A DNA stretch of 42,758 nt from CAYLJO01 sp964383905 (GCA_964383905.1 CAYLJO010000028.1:1-42758); one strand, 5' to 3'; positions 7,502-16,415 are shown, counted from the stretch's first letter. The notes: a model not told the origin generated them from the letters alone. Numbers and translations are program-made.

Positions 7502-8749
7502 TCAGGACGCATAACGCTCCTCGACCGTCAAGGCGAAGACGGACGTCCCGATCATCCCGATCACTCCTGCCGTGATGAACGGCACCTGCGGCGTGATTTC
7601 CCACAGCAGGCCGCCGATAGCCGCCGAAGGCGTGATCGTCATGCTCCGCACGAGGTAGTAGAGGCCGACCGTTCGGGCCCGCAGCTCGGGTTGAGCGAAG
7701 TCCACGATCATCGCCTTCCGTGACGGCTCGCCGATCTCCCGCAGGCCACCGATGATGAAAGCAACGACCAGCAGCGCAAAGCCGGAGGCCAAAACCACCG
7801 CCACTGGAAACAGCGCGAAACAGAGGAAGGTGGCGATGACGAAGGGCTTACGCCCGATCCGGTCGGCGATCTTTGCCGAAGGGATATAAACGAGGATCGA
7901 CGTCGTTATTTGTATGGCAACGAGCACGCCGTACCGCGCGACGCCGACGCCCTTGACGTTCGTGACGTAAAGAATGATCAGTACGTCCGCCGTCCCTTCG
8001 CACATCCTGATGATAATGTCGGAGATGAGCAGCCGCTTGAGTGCTCGATGAAAGGAGCGCCACACGCCTCGTATGTTGACGGCCCCGGCGGGCCTGACCG
8101 GGATGTTGATCGCCCGCACGATGAGTACGGTAACCGCCGACAGGATGAGCGTGATGACGAGGCCCGTCTGAATACCGGCTTTGACACCCGTAGCCGCGAT
8201 CAATGCGCCGCCCACGAGTGGCGAGATGACCATCGGCACACGCTTCAACATGGACTGCAGGGTAAAGCCCATGGCGCGCCGCTCTTTCGGGAGCGCGTCG
8301 CCGATGACGGCGAAGATCGCCGGGCTGGCCATGCTGTGCCAGGCCATCGCAAAACCCAGACCGACGAAGATGACAGGCCACGCAGGGCTGAGCAGGTAGA
8401 TCAGGTAGCCCGCGGAAGCCAGCGTGATGAAGATCACGAACGCGCGGCGGCGCCCTAAACGATCCGCGAGCCACCCGCCGGGGTACTGGTAGATGGCGTC
8501 GAAAAAATCTTCGGCCGTTCCGAAGAGCCCGATGACGGGCGTCGCCGCGCCCAGCGATTCCAGATACTTCGGGAGGAACTTCTTCCATAACTCTTCACCC
8601 AGGCCGAGCAGGAAGACCGCCGCCGAAGCGATCGCCACGTTGCGCTCGAGGCTAAGATAATCGACAAGCCTCCCGCGCCAGGCCAAGGGCACGGCTGTCG
8701 CCGCCTCGCGCTCATCCGCCAGCGTCTGTCCGTTATCAGGGCTCAACAA
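7502..8749 (-). CDS. MFS transporter associated with chromate resistance genes
   Basis: The 415-residue membrane protein has about twelve hydrophobic helices and the MFS signature loop between helices 2 and 3 (GGWLADRLGRRRAF), plus a similar loop in the second half (KIADRIGRKPF). The start is a TTG at 8749 or 8746 with AAGGGG just upstream; there is no in-frame ATG near the N terminus. Substrate is unknown. Being first in the minus-strand run leading to chrC-chrB-chrA, and sharing an operator-like palindrome with chrB, it is probably part of the chromate or redox response. It could also export another oxyanion or drug. Confidence 0.82.
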   Translation of the reverse strand: MLSPDNGQTLADEREAATAVPLAWRGRLVDYLSLERNVAIASAAVFLLGLGEELWKKFLPKYLESLGAATPVIGLFGTAEDFFDAIYQYPGGWLADRLGRRRAFVIFITLASAGYLIYLLSPAWPVIFVGLGFAMAWHSMASPAIFAVIGDALPKERRAMGFTLQSMLKRVPMVISPLVGGALIAATGVKAGIQTGLVITLILSAVTVLIVRAINIPVRPAGAVNIRGVWRSFHRALKRLLISDIIIRMCEGTADVLIILYVTNVKGVGVARYGVLVAIQITTSILVYIPSAKIADRIGRKPFVIATFLCFALFPVAVVLASGFALLVVAFIIGGLREIGEPSRKAMIVDFAQPELRARTVGLYYLVRSMTITPSAAIGGLLWEITPQVPFITAGVIGMIGTSVFALTVEERYAS

Positions 8750-8810
8750 TACCCCTTATCAAACCCCAATCGGCGTCCGGACGGTAGTAGTTCGACGTAA
8801 CAGAATACTC

Positions 8811-8839
8811 ATCATAACGAGTGTTACTAACAAATGCAA
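8811..8839 (-). promoter_or_regulatory. Predicted MFS-gene promoter with palindrome in the spacer
   Basis: On the minus strand TTGCAT (8839-8834), a 17-base spacer and TATGAT (8816-8811) form a good sigma70-like promoter about 60 bases before the MFS start. The spacer contains the palindrome TGTTA-C-TAACA (8822-8832), and a further GTAACA occurs at 8797-8802. These words match the operator-like repeat at the chrB promoter, suggesting common control. Confidence 0.55.
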
Positions 8840-8887
8840 GTTGGGCCCGCGTGATTGCTACAGTATTACCGGAAAGTGCCTTGTACT

Positions 8888-10039
8888 TTAGCCTTCTGCC
8901 CCGACGTTTTCGGCTTCGTCGAGGGCGGCGACGGCGAGGGTGTGAAATTGCCTGCGCACGCTGTTGATGTTAGTGAAGGGGGGCTCACGGACGTGCGTGC
9001 GGTTTGTCAGCAGGATGAATGTGCGCTCGCTTCCGGCGTCGTTCCAGCAGCTTGTTCCGGTGAACCCGAGGTGGCCGAAACTGTCGGGCGGCAAATTCGG
9101 CCCGGCCGCCGAATCTTTCGTCGCCGCCAACTGCCAGGCGATTGACCGTGCCTCTTCCAGCCCCACGGTCATGTTGGTGCGAAAGAGCATACACGTTGCC
9201 GGCGCGAGCAGTTCCGTGCGCCCGGCGATGAACTGGGAGGAGATTCGCAAGGTCTCATAGGCGGTCGAGAAAAGTCCGGCGTGGCCCGCCGCCCCGCCGA
9301 GAAAATATGCGTTGCCGTCGTGCACCTCCCCCCAGACCAGGCGCTCGCGCCAGTTGTATGTATGGCCGGAGCCGCCCGCTCCTGTTTCACCGGTCATCGC
9401 GCGCTCGTAAGCGTTGCCCGTCTCGCTCGCCGCAACTTCGCGCCGCATCGCCATGTCTGGGTTAAAAGTGGTGCGGGGCAATCCGAGCGGCTCGAAAATT
9501 TCGCGCCGGGCGATCGAGGCCAGCGGCTCTCCGGTCATCCTTTCAAGCAGGAAGCCCAGAGTGATAAAACCCAGGTCGCTGTAACGAACGCTCGTTCCGG
9601 GCGTGGATTCCAGAGGTTGCCCGGCGATGGCGCGGAGCGTGCGCGCCGGTTCCCCGCCCGTGGTGATGTAGAGCGGACGCCATGCCGGAAGGCCGGAAGT
9701 ATGCGTGAGCAATTGACGCAGGGTGATCTGGCGTTTGTCAGGCAGGTCGAACTCCGGTAGCACCCGCGCCACCGCATCACCAAGGTCAAGCTCGCCACGC
9801 TCGAAGCGCCGCGCGCAAAGCAGACCGGTGACGAGCGGTTTGGTCAGCGAGGCGAGATCGTAGATCGTATCGGGCGTGGCGGGGATCTGCTCCGGCGCGA
9901 CGACGGCGTAGCCCAGCGCGTCTAACAGGAGAGGGCGGCCGTGTTGGGCGACCACGTAGACGGCGGAGGGGAAATCGCCCGCCGCAATTCGCCCCGCGAG
10001 CAACGAAGAGATTTTCTCGTTCGGTCCGGTGTGCCTCAC
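8888..10039 (-). CDS. Serine hydrolase of the beta-lactamase (class C/EstB-like) family
   Basis: The 383-residue protein carries the penicillin-binding-protein-like triad. The nucleophile motif S-x-x-K is SLTK at residues 64-67, the Y-x-N equivalent is Tyr153-Ser-Asp in VRYSDLG, and the KTG equivalent is HLGFTG at 323-328. The family HTSGLP motif is also present (residues 113-118). Members are esterases, D-aminopeptidases or peptidoglycan-acting enzymes, and the exact substrate cannot be told. No clear signal peptide is present, suggesting a cytoplasmic location. The GTG start at 10039 overlaps the stop of the upstream oxidoreductase gene in GTGA, so the two are translationally coupled. Confidence 0.85.
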   Translation of the reverse strand: MRHTGPNEKISSLLAGRIAAGDFPSAVYVVAQHGRPLLLDALGYAVVAPEQIPATPDTIYDLASLTKPLVTGLLCARRFERGELDLGDAVARVLPEFDLPDKRQITLRQLLTHTSGLPAWRPLYITTGGEPARTLRAIAGQPLESTPGTSVRYSDLGFITLGFLLERMTGEPLASIARREIFEPLGLPRTTFNPDMAMRREVAASETGNAYERAMTGETGAGGSGHTYNWRERLVWGEVHDGNAYFLGGAAGHAGLFSTAYETLRISSQFIAGRTELLAPATCMLFRTNMTVGLEEARSIAWQLAATKDSAAGPNLPPDSFGHLGFTGTSCWNDAGSERTFILLTNRTHVREPPFTNINSVRRQFHTLAVAALDEAENVGAEG

Positions 10040-11025
10040 CGCTGGCTATTGAGCGTGTTTACACCGGCGAGCCGGTCATGCTCGTAGATGCGCTCAAGGG
10101 CGCGCAGGGCGAGCGCCAGCGCGCGTCGCCCGTCTTGCCCGGTCACGGGCGGGAGCGACCCGTCGCGCGCGGCCTCAAGAAAAGCTTCGATCTCTGCGCG
10201 CAACGGTTCGCGGTCTTCGATCTCCAGGTGGCGCGTGTTAACGCCGGGCCGCGCGCCGGGGCCTGTTGGTGGCGCGAGGCTGCTGATGGTTGCGCGGCGC
10301 GCGGCGTAATCCACGGCGACGTAATCGTGCGGCTGGAAAAATCGCATCTTGCGGATTTTCTCCGCGCCGATGCGCGACGCCGTGATATTGGCGACCGCGC
10401 CTGAGGCAAACTCCAGGCGCGCGTTGGCCGCGTCCACCCGAGGCGTCAGCACCGGAATGCCGACGGCGCGGACGTCCGTCACTTCCGTCTCTTCGCCGAC
10501 AAGCCACTGCACGATGTCCAAGTCGTGAATCATCAGATCCAGCACGACATCTATATCGAGGGAGCGGGCGGTAAATTCACCGATGCGGTGGATCTCGAAA
10601 TAGAGCGGGCCGCGCACGTGCGGATGCAGCGCAACGAGCGCGGGGTTGAAGCGTTCGAGATGGCCCACCTGTAAAATCGCCCAGCCCTTTTGTGCGGCGG
10701 CGATCATCTTGTCCGCCTCTGCCAGAGTACGCGAGATCGGCTTTTCAACCAGCACGTGAATACCGGCCTCAAGCAGGGCGCAGGCTATCTCACAGTGCGA
10801 CTCGGTTGGCACGGCAAGGCTTACCGCATCGACATGACCGACGAGCGAACGCCAATCGGTTGTCCATGCCGTCTCTCTTTCGCTGGAGACGGCCCGCGCA
10901 GTCTCCTCTTTAGCATCACAAACGGAGACAAATCGCGTCAGCCCTTCGGCGGCGAGGGCGGCGTAAATGCGCGCGTGCTGGCGGCCCAGGTGCCCGGCGC
11001 CGATAACCGCTGTTCTTAGGTTCAT
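10036..11025 (-). CDS. Gfo/Idh/MocA family NAD(P)-dependent oxidoreductase
   Basis: The 329-residue product has an N-terminal Rossmann fold (AVIGAGHLGRQHARIY) and the family EKPIS motif (HVLVEKPISRTLAEAD), followed by the C-terminal alpha/beta domain with DLMIHDLDIVQWLVG. Members oxidise or reduce sugars and cyclitols or related compounds. ATG 11025 is chosen over a TTG four codons upstream. It overlaps the serine-hydrolase gene downstream and is divergent from a GT39 glycosyltransferase, which hints at an envelope or sugar-related role, but the substrate is unknown. Confidence 0.87.
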   Translation of the reverse strand: MNLRTAVIGAGHLGRQHARIYAALAAEGLTRFVSVCDAKEETARAVSSERETAWTTDWRSLVGHVDAVSLAVPTESHCEIACALLEAGIHVLVEKPISRTLAEADKMIAAAQKGWAILQVGHLERFNPALVALHPHVRGPLYFEIHRIGEFTARSLDIDVVLDLMIHDLDIVQWLVGEETEVTDVRAVGIPVLTPRVDAANARLEFASGAVANITASRIGAEKIRKMRFFQPHDYVAVDYAARRATISSLAPPTGPGARPGVNTRHLEIEDREPLRAEIEAFLEAARDGSLPPVTGQDGRRALALALRALERIYEHDRLAGVNTLNSQR

Positions 11026-11042
11026 AGTAGTAAGCAAAAGTA

Positions 11043-11199
11043 GTCAGTAACGGGTGGTCAGCGGTCAGTGGGCGCTATCTTAGTCGCGCCGGTCTCTTTC
11101 CAACTGCTCCTGTACGGCAGATTGAACATAATTCTATCTTCGACGATACTCGATAAGTTAGCGCTTTTAGCTGAATACTGATTACTGACCACTGAAAAC
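11043..11199. repeat. GGTCAGT-word inverted repeat in a divergent promoter region
   Basis: The intergenic region between the oxidoreductase and GT39 genes holds GTCAGT, GGTCAG and GGTCAGTGG words on the left (11043-11071). Their reverse complements ACTGATTACTGACCACTGAA lie on the right (about 11177-11196), separated by roughly 100 bases. It is one of several word-repetitive, self-complementary elements found just upstream of genes in this window. Confidence 0.55.
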
Positions 11200-11219
11200 T
11201 ATTTTCCGGGTGACTATAC

Positions 11220-12863
11220 TTGCAACATTCGACGCTTGCCAAGCGCGCACGGCTGCTCTTCTTTCTCGCCGCTGTCATTACTTACCTCTACGGTCTCGGA
11301 CGCCTTCCGTTAGTGGGCCCGGACGAGCCACGCTACGTGCAGGTGGCGCGCGAGATGTTCATGCGCGGCGACCTGATCACGCCGACACTGGGCGGCCACA
11401 CCTGGTTTGAGAAGCCTGTTCTCCTCTACTGGATGATCATGGCGAGCTTCGGCGCGCTCGGCGTGTCGGAGTGGGCCGCGCGCCTCGGCCCGGCATGTTC
11501 GGGACTGCTCTGTGTGCTGATTGTTTACCGGATAGGGGAGCAGGTGGGGCGGGCGGGTGGAGAGGAGGTCGGGGGCGGGCTGGCCCTCTGGGGCAGCGCG
11601 GTGCTCGCGTCGAGCGCCGGACTGATCGTCTTCTCCCGCGCGGCTACTTTCGACATCATTGTTACAATGACGATGACGGCAGCGCTCGCCTGCTTCTTTA
11701 TCTCTGATCTGGCCGTTGATGAAAAAGGGCGGCGGCGGCGGTTGCTCGCCGGTTTCTACGCGTGTGTCGGGGCGTCTTTACTTGCTAAGGGGCTGATCGG
11801 CGTTGTTATACCGTTCGGCGTCGTCGCCTCTTATTTCGCGCTTCAGCGCAGGTGGCCCGATAAACTTGCAAGCGCCACGCTGTCGTGGGGCATACCACTG
11901 GCCCTGGCGGTGGCGGCCACCTGGTATGCGCCGGTGATCGCGCGCAACGGGTGGGCCTTCGTCGACGAGTTCTTCATCCAGCATCATTTCGCGCGCTACC
12001 TCTCAAATAAATATCATCACGCCCAGCCCTTCTACTTTTACATTCCGATCATGGCGCTCCTGGCGTTGCCCTGGACCGCCTTTCTGGCGATGGCGCTGGC
12101 CGGCGCGACCGGCTGGGACTGGCGCGCGCCGGCGGCAGTGGATAAACTGCGCGTCTTTGCGTTTGCCTGGCTGGTCGTGCCCATTGTTTTCTTCTCTTTT
12201 TCGAGCTCAAAGCTGCCCGGTTATGTATTGCCCGCGCTGCCCGGCGCGGCCCTGCTGGTGGGGAAACAGGTGGCCAGATTCCTGCGTCATGATGAAAATA
12301 GGATAGCGATGCGCGCGACGGGAGGGTTACTGATTTTGCTTGCCCTGATGGGGCTGCTCTACAGTAAATACACGAGCACCGTACCTTTAGCTTCTGCTTT
12401 TCTCGTCGTCGCACCCGTCGCCGCCGCCGGGCTCTTCGCGCTGATCTGGACGTACCGGCGCCGGCTGTGCCTGGCGTTGACCGTTGGCGCGATGTTCGCA
12501 AGCGTGGTGCTCGGCATTAACCTGGCTGCTTACCGGGTGGCTCGGCGTGAATCTTTGCGCGACCTGTTGAGGCTGGCCGCCGCGCGGGGTTATGCGTCAT
12601 CGCCCGTACTCAATATGCACACGGTTGAGCGCTCTTCGGAATTCTACGCGGCGGGATGTCTGGCCTATGGTCCGGATGGCGAGCCGCTCAAATTTGAAAG
12701 TGTGGATCAGGTGGCGGACGCGGCCCGGCGGGACGGAGGCGCGATACTCGTCGTCGTGCCCGTGGAATTTGCCGGGCAGTTGACGGGGGATACAGCCCTC
12801 CAAACTGTGGTGATCGGCGATAACGGCGCGGTCGCGCTTGTCGCCGTCCGCCCCAGACCATAA
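11220..12863 (+). CDS. ArnT/PMT-like GT39-family membrane glycosyltransferase
   Basis: The 547-residue polytopic membrane protein resembles lipid-linked sugar transferases of the ArnT/PMT (GT-C) type. The acidic motif of the first periplasmic loop is visible as VGPDEPRYVQVAREM (Asp/Glu near residue 34), followed by about eleven to twelve hydrophobic helices and a soluble C-terminal tail. Such enzymes move a sugar from a polyprenyl-phosphate donor to lipid A, glycan or protein at the outer face of the inner membrane; acceptor and donor are unknown here. The start is TTG 11220 with only a weak ribosome site, and no nearby in-frame ATG fits. It converges with the DUF885 peptidase gene. Confidence 0.85.
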   Translation: MQHSTLAKRARLLFFLAAVITYLYGLGRLPLVGPDEPRYVQVAREMFMRGDLITPTLGGHTWFEKPVLLYWMIMASFGALGVSEWAARLGPACSGLLCVLIVYRIGEQVGRAGGEEVGGGLALWGSAVLASSAGLIVFSRAATFDIIVTMTMTAALACFFISDLAVDEKGRRRRLLAGFYACVGASLLAKGLIGVVIPFGVVASYFALQRRWPDKLASATLSWGIPLALAVAATWYAPVIARNGWAFVDEFFIQHHFARYLSNKYHHAQPFYFYIPIMALLALPWTAFLAMALAGATGWDWRAPAAVDKLRVFAFAWLVVPIVFFSFSSSKLPGYVLPALPGAALLVGKQVARFLRHDENRIAMRATGGLLILLALMGLLYSKYTSTVPLASAFLVVAPVAAAGLFALIWTYRRRLCLALTVGAMFASVVLGINLAAYRVARRESLRDLLRLAAARGYASSPVLNMHTVERSSEFYAAGCLAYGPDGEPLKFESVDQVADAARRDGGAILVVVPVEFAGQLTGDTALQTVVIGDNGAVALVAVRPRP

Positions 12864-12939
12864 AAGGGATCACGCCGTTTCGGATGAGCGCGCCCGCAAG
12901 AGCGTCGCCTCCCTTAGAGCGCGGACGATTAATTTGAAG

Positions 12940-14652
12940 TCAGCGGAGCGCCTGTTCCACCGTTGCCGGATCATCTAACAGAATCCACTCGACAATTGAT
13001 AAGGGCAGGCTCCCCTGCTTCAGCAGATCATCATGAAATAAGCCGAGGCGGAACTTCGCGCCCTGCTGATCACGGTAGCGACCGAGCAGGCGCATGATCT
13101 GCCATTTCCCGATGATGTAGCTGATCTTTTGCGTCGGACTCGATGCCGCGCCCGCCGCTTCACCCTCGGCCGCTTCGCGATCAAGGCCGCCCGCCTCCAT
13201 GAAATACTTAACGGCCTGGTCGAAAGTCCACCGGCCGGTGTGCAGGTTGACGTCAACGCCGATGCGCGCCGCGCGGTAGCGTGATAAACGTAGGACCTGG
13301 CCCTGCGCCGCCGGGTCCTCCGGGTAAAAACCGGTGCGCATCAGCATCTCCTCGGTGTACAAGGCCCACCCCTCCTGAAAAATTCCGTCGCCGTGCTGCC
13401 GCCGGATTTCGTCCTTCAGGTGATTGGCGATGGAGATTTGAAGGAAATGGCCGGGAATACCCTCGTGCCCAAGGATGGGTCGCGGGTCTTCGATCGCCGC
13501 CCGGATGTAGAAGTTCGAGCTCTTCGGGTTGTAAGTCGGGATGAAGTAAAAGCCGCTGCTATCCTTATCATAAAGCCTGGGAGGGTTCATGAACCCTCCC
13601 GGGCTGGTCGGCTTAAACGCATCGGGAAGCTGCCGGATATGGAAAGTTCCGAGGTAACCAGGCAGTGTCAGCAACCCTTTCTCGTGTAGAAACCGAATCA
13701 TCTCCTGCTGCCGCCGTTCGTATGCCTGGAGAAAAGCTTCCTGGTCGCGCGGGATGTTCTGACTCCGCGCGGGATCCGGGTCGGCGAGCGAGGGGTCGGG
13801 CAGCAGGGATTCGAGCGCGCGGTAACGCGCCAGCTCCGCTTCGCCGAGCATCGCCACCTGCCCCGCATCGAGCGGCAGGAGGTAGACGTGCTTGAGGAGG
13901 TAGTTATAGTTCCCTTCGCCCATCGGCGCGAAGGGGACCATCCGGGTCAGCCTCGTTTCGAGCCAACCGGCAAAAGCATGCACGGCCGCCAACGCACCAT
14001 CTCTCGACTGCACGAGGTCGGCTTTTTCGGCAGGCGAAAGGTCTTTGGCCAGGGTCATCAGGCTATCCTGGAAGAGGCCGTCGATTGACCGCGCCGAATC
14101 GATCGCCAGTTGCGCGTAAAGCCGCACGGGCTCATGCAAATTCTCTTTGCCCTGTTCAATCATCGCCGGCATCTGTTTCAATCTGGCCGTGGCGGAGAGC
14201 GCGCGGTTGCGCGGCGTATCGTAATCTTTCTTCAGCAGCGAGAAGATACCGTTGCCGCATTCATCCACATAAACCTGGGGGTTGGTCTCTTCAAATCGCG
14301 TCACACGGTCAAAAAAGGCCACGCCCTCAAGCTGCGCGCGAAACAATAACCAGTCAATCCGGTCATCGCGGTTCCACCTTGAGGTCCGCATCGCCTGCAC
14401 CTGTGCGAGTAGATCCCTGACGTGCCGACGGCGCGCCGTCAGCGCGTCTCGCGAATAATTTGTCAGCCTGTTATCCCACGTGTGCAGGCCCTGATCGCTG
14501 CTTTGGGCGGGATAGTTGATATTGCGCCAGCGGTAGTAATCATCAGCCAGTTGACGCAAAGCGGCGGGCGATGACTCTTTTTGCGCTTTAATCATAGAGC
14601 CGGCGCAGGCGATGAGCGCGCAGATGCTAAATAAATGGCCGAGAAATCTCAT
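12940..14652 (-). CDS. Secreted DUF885-family metallopeptidase-like protein
   Basis: The 570-residue protein starts with a signal peptide (MRFLGHLFSICALIACAGS then MIKAQ) and belongs to the DUF885 family. The zinc-type motif H396-E-G-I-P-G-H402 is followed by E427-G-W-A-L-Y-T-E-E, the hallmark pair of that family. Members are predicted carboxypeptidase-like metallopeptidases acting outside the cytoplasm. ATG 14652 is chosen because the signal peptide starts there and AAAGGG precedes it; an upstream in-frame extension lacks such features. The stop lies 76 bp from the convergent GT39 gene. Confidence 0.87.
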   Translation of the reverse strand: MRFLGHLFSICALIACAGSMIKAQKESSPAALRQLADDYYRWRNINYPAQSSDQGLHTWDNRLTNYSRDALTARRRHVRDLLAQVQAMRTSRWNRDDRIDWLLFRAQLEGVAFFDRVTRFEETNPQVYVDECGNGIFSLLKKDYDTPRNRALSATARLKQMPAMIEQGKENLHEPVRLYAQLAIDSARSIDGLFQDSLMTLAKDLSPAEKADLVQSRDGALAAVHAFAGWLETRLTRMVPFAPMGEGNYNYLLKHVYLLPLDAGQVAMLGEAELARYRALESLLPDPSLADPDPARSQNIPRDQEAFLQAYERRQQEMIRFLHEKGLLTLPGYLGTFHIRQLPDAFKPTSPGGFMNPPRLYDKDSSGFYFIPTYNPKSSNFYIRAAIEDPRPILGHEGIPGHFLQISIANHLKDEIRRQHGDGIFQEGWALYTEEMLMRTGFYPEDPAAQGQVLRLSRYRAARIGVDVNLHTGRWTFDQAVKYFMEAGGLDREAAEGEAAGAASSPTQKISYIIGKWQIMRLLGRYRDQQGAKFRLGLFHDDLLKQGSLPLSIVEWILLDDPATVEQALR

Positions 14653-14731
14653 TGACCCTTTCAAGGAGGCTGGCAGCGGGCAAGAGCAGGCACGCGCTCG
14701 CCTTGCGCCCCGTGGCAATTATCAAGCCCTG

Positions 14732-15694
14732 TTACGGATTGGCATGCAGAGCTTTGTCGAAGAAATCTATCACGCGACGGTCGTAAGCCTCGCCCTGCTG
14801 GCCCGTTGAGATCGGGAGCGTAAGTCCCGTCAGCGGAAGGTCGGTTTTCAGCTCGACGTTCGGGCCGGGGAGGCAGCGCGCGAGCGCAATGGTCGAGTCG
14901 CGCAGGTACCCGGCGTCTTCACCCGACAAAAGCAGCACGCGCCGGCCGCCGAGCGATTGGGCGGCGGCGCACGCCGTTGAGTCGTGATAGCGGCCTAGAA
15001 AATAGAGGCGCATTCCCCAACGCGCAAGCAGTTGCGGAAGACTGTAGTCCAGCCCGAAGCGCTCCCGCACTGCCGCGCGCAGCAGCTCATCGGGTGAGGC
15101 GGGCACCGAGTCCAGGACCAAAGCGCGCACGCTCGGATTGCGTGACGCTGCCTGTAGCGCCAGGTAAGCCCCCATCTCAACCCCGTAGATTCCGACGCTG
15201 GTCCCGACGAGTGGTCGCCCCTGGGCCGTCTTGAGTGTTCGTAAATAGTCGATGGCAGCGCCGACGTCTTCCTCCTCGAGCGCGCCGAGGGATGTCCATG
15301 GAACCCGAGGATTCATGCCGTGCCCACGCAGGTCGGGCCAGAGCACCGTGTAGCGGGTCGTTTCGTTAAGCTTGACGCCGAGATTGAGCAGCCATGATCG
15401 GTCCGCGCCGTAGCGGTGCAGCAGCACGACCGCGGGCGCGCCCTCTTCACCACGCAATAGCCAGCCACGGGCCGGCGTGCCGTCACGGTTGGACCACGTC
15501 TCGTCGGTCGCTTTCAGCCCGGGGCCGCTTAACTGCGTAAATTTTTCGGGGGTTACGAGATAGGGGCGCGGCTGCGGATGCGTTACAGCGTAGACGATAT
15601 ACCCCGCGACAGACGCCAGCGCCAGCAAGACCACCAGCACGATGGGCAAAAGCGTCTTCAGGACCTTTTTTCCGCGTCTCCGTTGTGGCGACAT
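14732..15694 (-). CDS. Membrane-anchored alpha/beta-hydrolase-fold protein lacking the nucleophile Ser
   Basis: The 320-residue protein has an N-terminal membrane anchor (residues about 12-36) and an alpha/beta hydrolase fold with LLHRYG (oxyanion region) and WPDLRGHG. The nucleophile elbow, normally G-x-S-x-G, reads G171-V-E173-M-G175, and the DNA codon is an unambiguous GAG. The C-terminal position where the catalytic His is expected reads TGQQGEAYDRR. Either it is a pseudoenzyme or it uses other residues. Topology suggests the fold faces the periplasm. It is 80 bp upstream of the DUF885 gene on the same strand. Confidence 0.8.
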   Translation of the reverse strand: MSPQRRRGKKVLKTLLPIVLVVLLALASVAGYIVYAVTHPQPRPYLVTPEKFTQLSGPGLKATDETWSNRDGTPARGWLLRGEEGAPAVVLLHRYGADRSWLLNLGVKLNETTRYTVLWPDLRGHGMNPRVPWTSLGALEEEDVGAAIDYLRTLKTAQGRPLVGTSVGIYGVEMGAYLALQAASRNPSVRALVLDSVPASPDELLRAAVRERFGLDYSLPQLLARWGMRLYFLGRYHDSTACAAAQSLGGRRVLLLSGEDAGYLRDSTIALARCLPGPNVELKTDLPLTGLTLPISTGQQGEAYDRRVIDFFDKALHANP

Positions 15695-15700
15695 GGGAAG

Positions 15701-15830
15701 GATGAAGGATGAAGGATGAAAGATAAAAGATAAGACGCGAGGTCATTAACTTATTGTTTCGTCGATTCTACGCAACAAATGAACCGATGCGTCCATCTTT
15801 TCGCCTTCATCTTTCACCCATTCTTTTTTC
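15701..15830. repeat. GGATGAA tandem repeat with inverted partner
   Basis: Three tandem GGATGAA units (15701-15721) are followed by AGATAAA and AGATAAG (15722-15735), directly upstream of the alpha/beta hydrolase start. Complementary words (ATCTTTTCGCCTTCATC then TTTCACCCATTC) occur at about 15795-15823 and run into the 3' end of mobA. The arrangement forms an imperfect hairpin with a loop of roughly 60 bases. Confidence 0.5.
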
Positions 15831-16415
15831 TCCTTTCTCTTTTGCGTTCGCGTAGTCTCCCGGAGTGTTGACGTTCGTAAAAAATAGTGTCGGGTCTCCG
15901 ACGTCTGCCAGTTGAGCGGGGGGGATCCAGCGGGTTTGCACCGCACGGAGCAGGGCGAGCGGCCGGCGTTCTCCGTTTGTGATCAAGGCTTGCGCCCGCC
16001 TGAGGCAGGGCTCGCGGCGGTAAAGCGCGCAGAGCGGTTGCGGGCGACCATCGGTTTGGACGGGCGCAACGGCGTCGAACGTTTCGCGTCGAGAGGCGAG
16101 CCGCACGAAAAGCTGACCGGTGACGAAGGGAAGATCACACGCGACAATCGCCGCCCACTCTGCGCGACACGCCGCCAACGCCCCGTGTAAACCGCCGAGC
16201 GCGCCCCAGCCCTGATAAATATCGGGGACACTCGGCAGATGCCACCCCGTACCCTCCAGCTTAGCGCCCACCAGGCTGACGCGTCCGGTGATCGAACCGA
16301 GCGCCGCCGCGATACGCTCGACAAAATTTTGCCCCGCAAGTTGGAGTCGTGTCTTGTCAGTCCCCATGCGACTGGATGCCCCGCCGACCAGAATGAAGCC
16401 TTCGATATCAAGCAT
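15807..16415 (-). CDS. mobA: Molybdenum cofactor guanylyltransferase
   Basis: MobA attaches GMP to molybdopterin to make the guanine dinucleotide cofactor in the cytoplasm. The 202-residue protein has the nucleotidyltransferase signature LVGGASSRMGTDK at residues 9-21. It also has the VACDLPFV metal-site strand and the C-terminal FFTNVNTPGDY segment typical of MobA. Its last residues (AKEKGEKRMGER) are read from the word-repeat element downstream, so the natural C terminus may have been extended. No other molybdenum genes lie nearby. The start ATG 16415 lacks a strong ribosome site. Confidence 0.92.
   Translation of the reverse strand: MLDIEGFILVGGASSRMGTDKTRLQLAGQNFVERIAAALGSITGRVSLVGAKLEGTGWHLPSVPDIYQGWGALGGLHGALAACRAEWAAIVACDLPFVTGQLFVRLASRRETFDAVAPVQTDGRPQPLCALYRREPCLRRAQALITNGERRPLALLRAVQTRWIPPAQLADVGDPTLFFTNVNTPGDYANAKEKGEKRMGER

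Noticed and set aside
7848..8588. Minus-strand open frame of 246 codons in another frame of the MFS gene
   Set aside because: Arg/His-rich composition with no hydrophobic helices; the MFS frame carries the signature loops.
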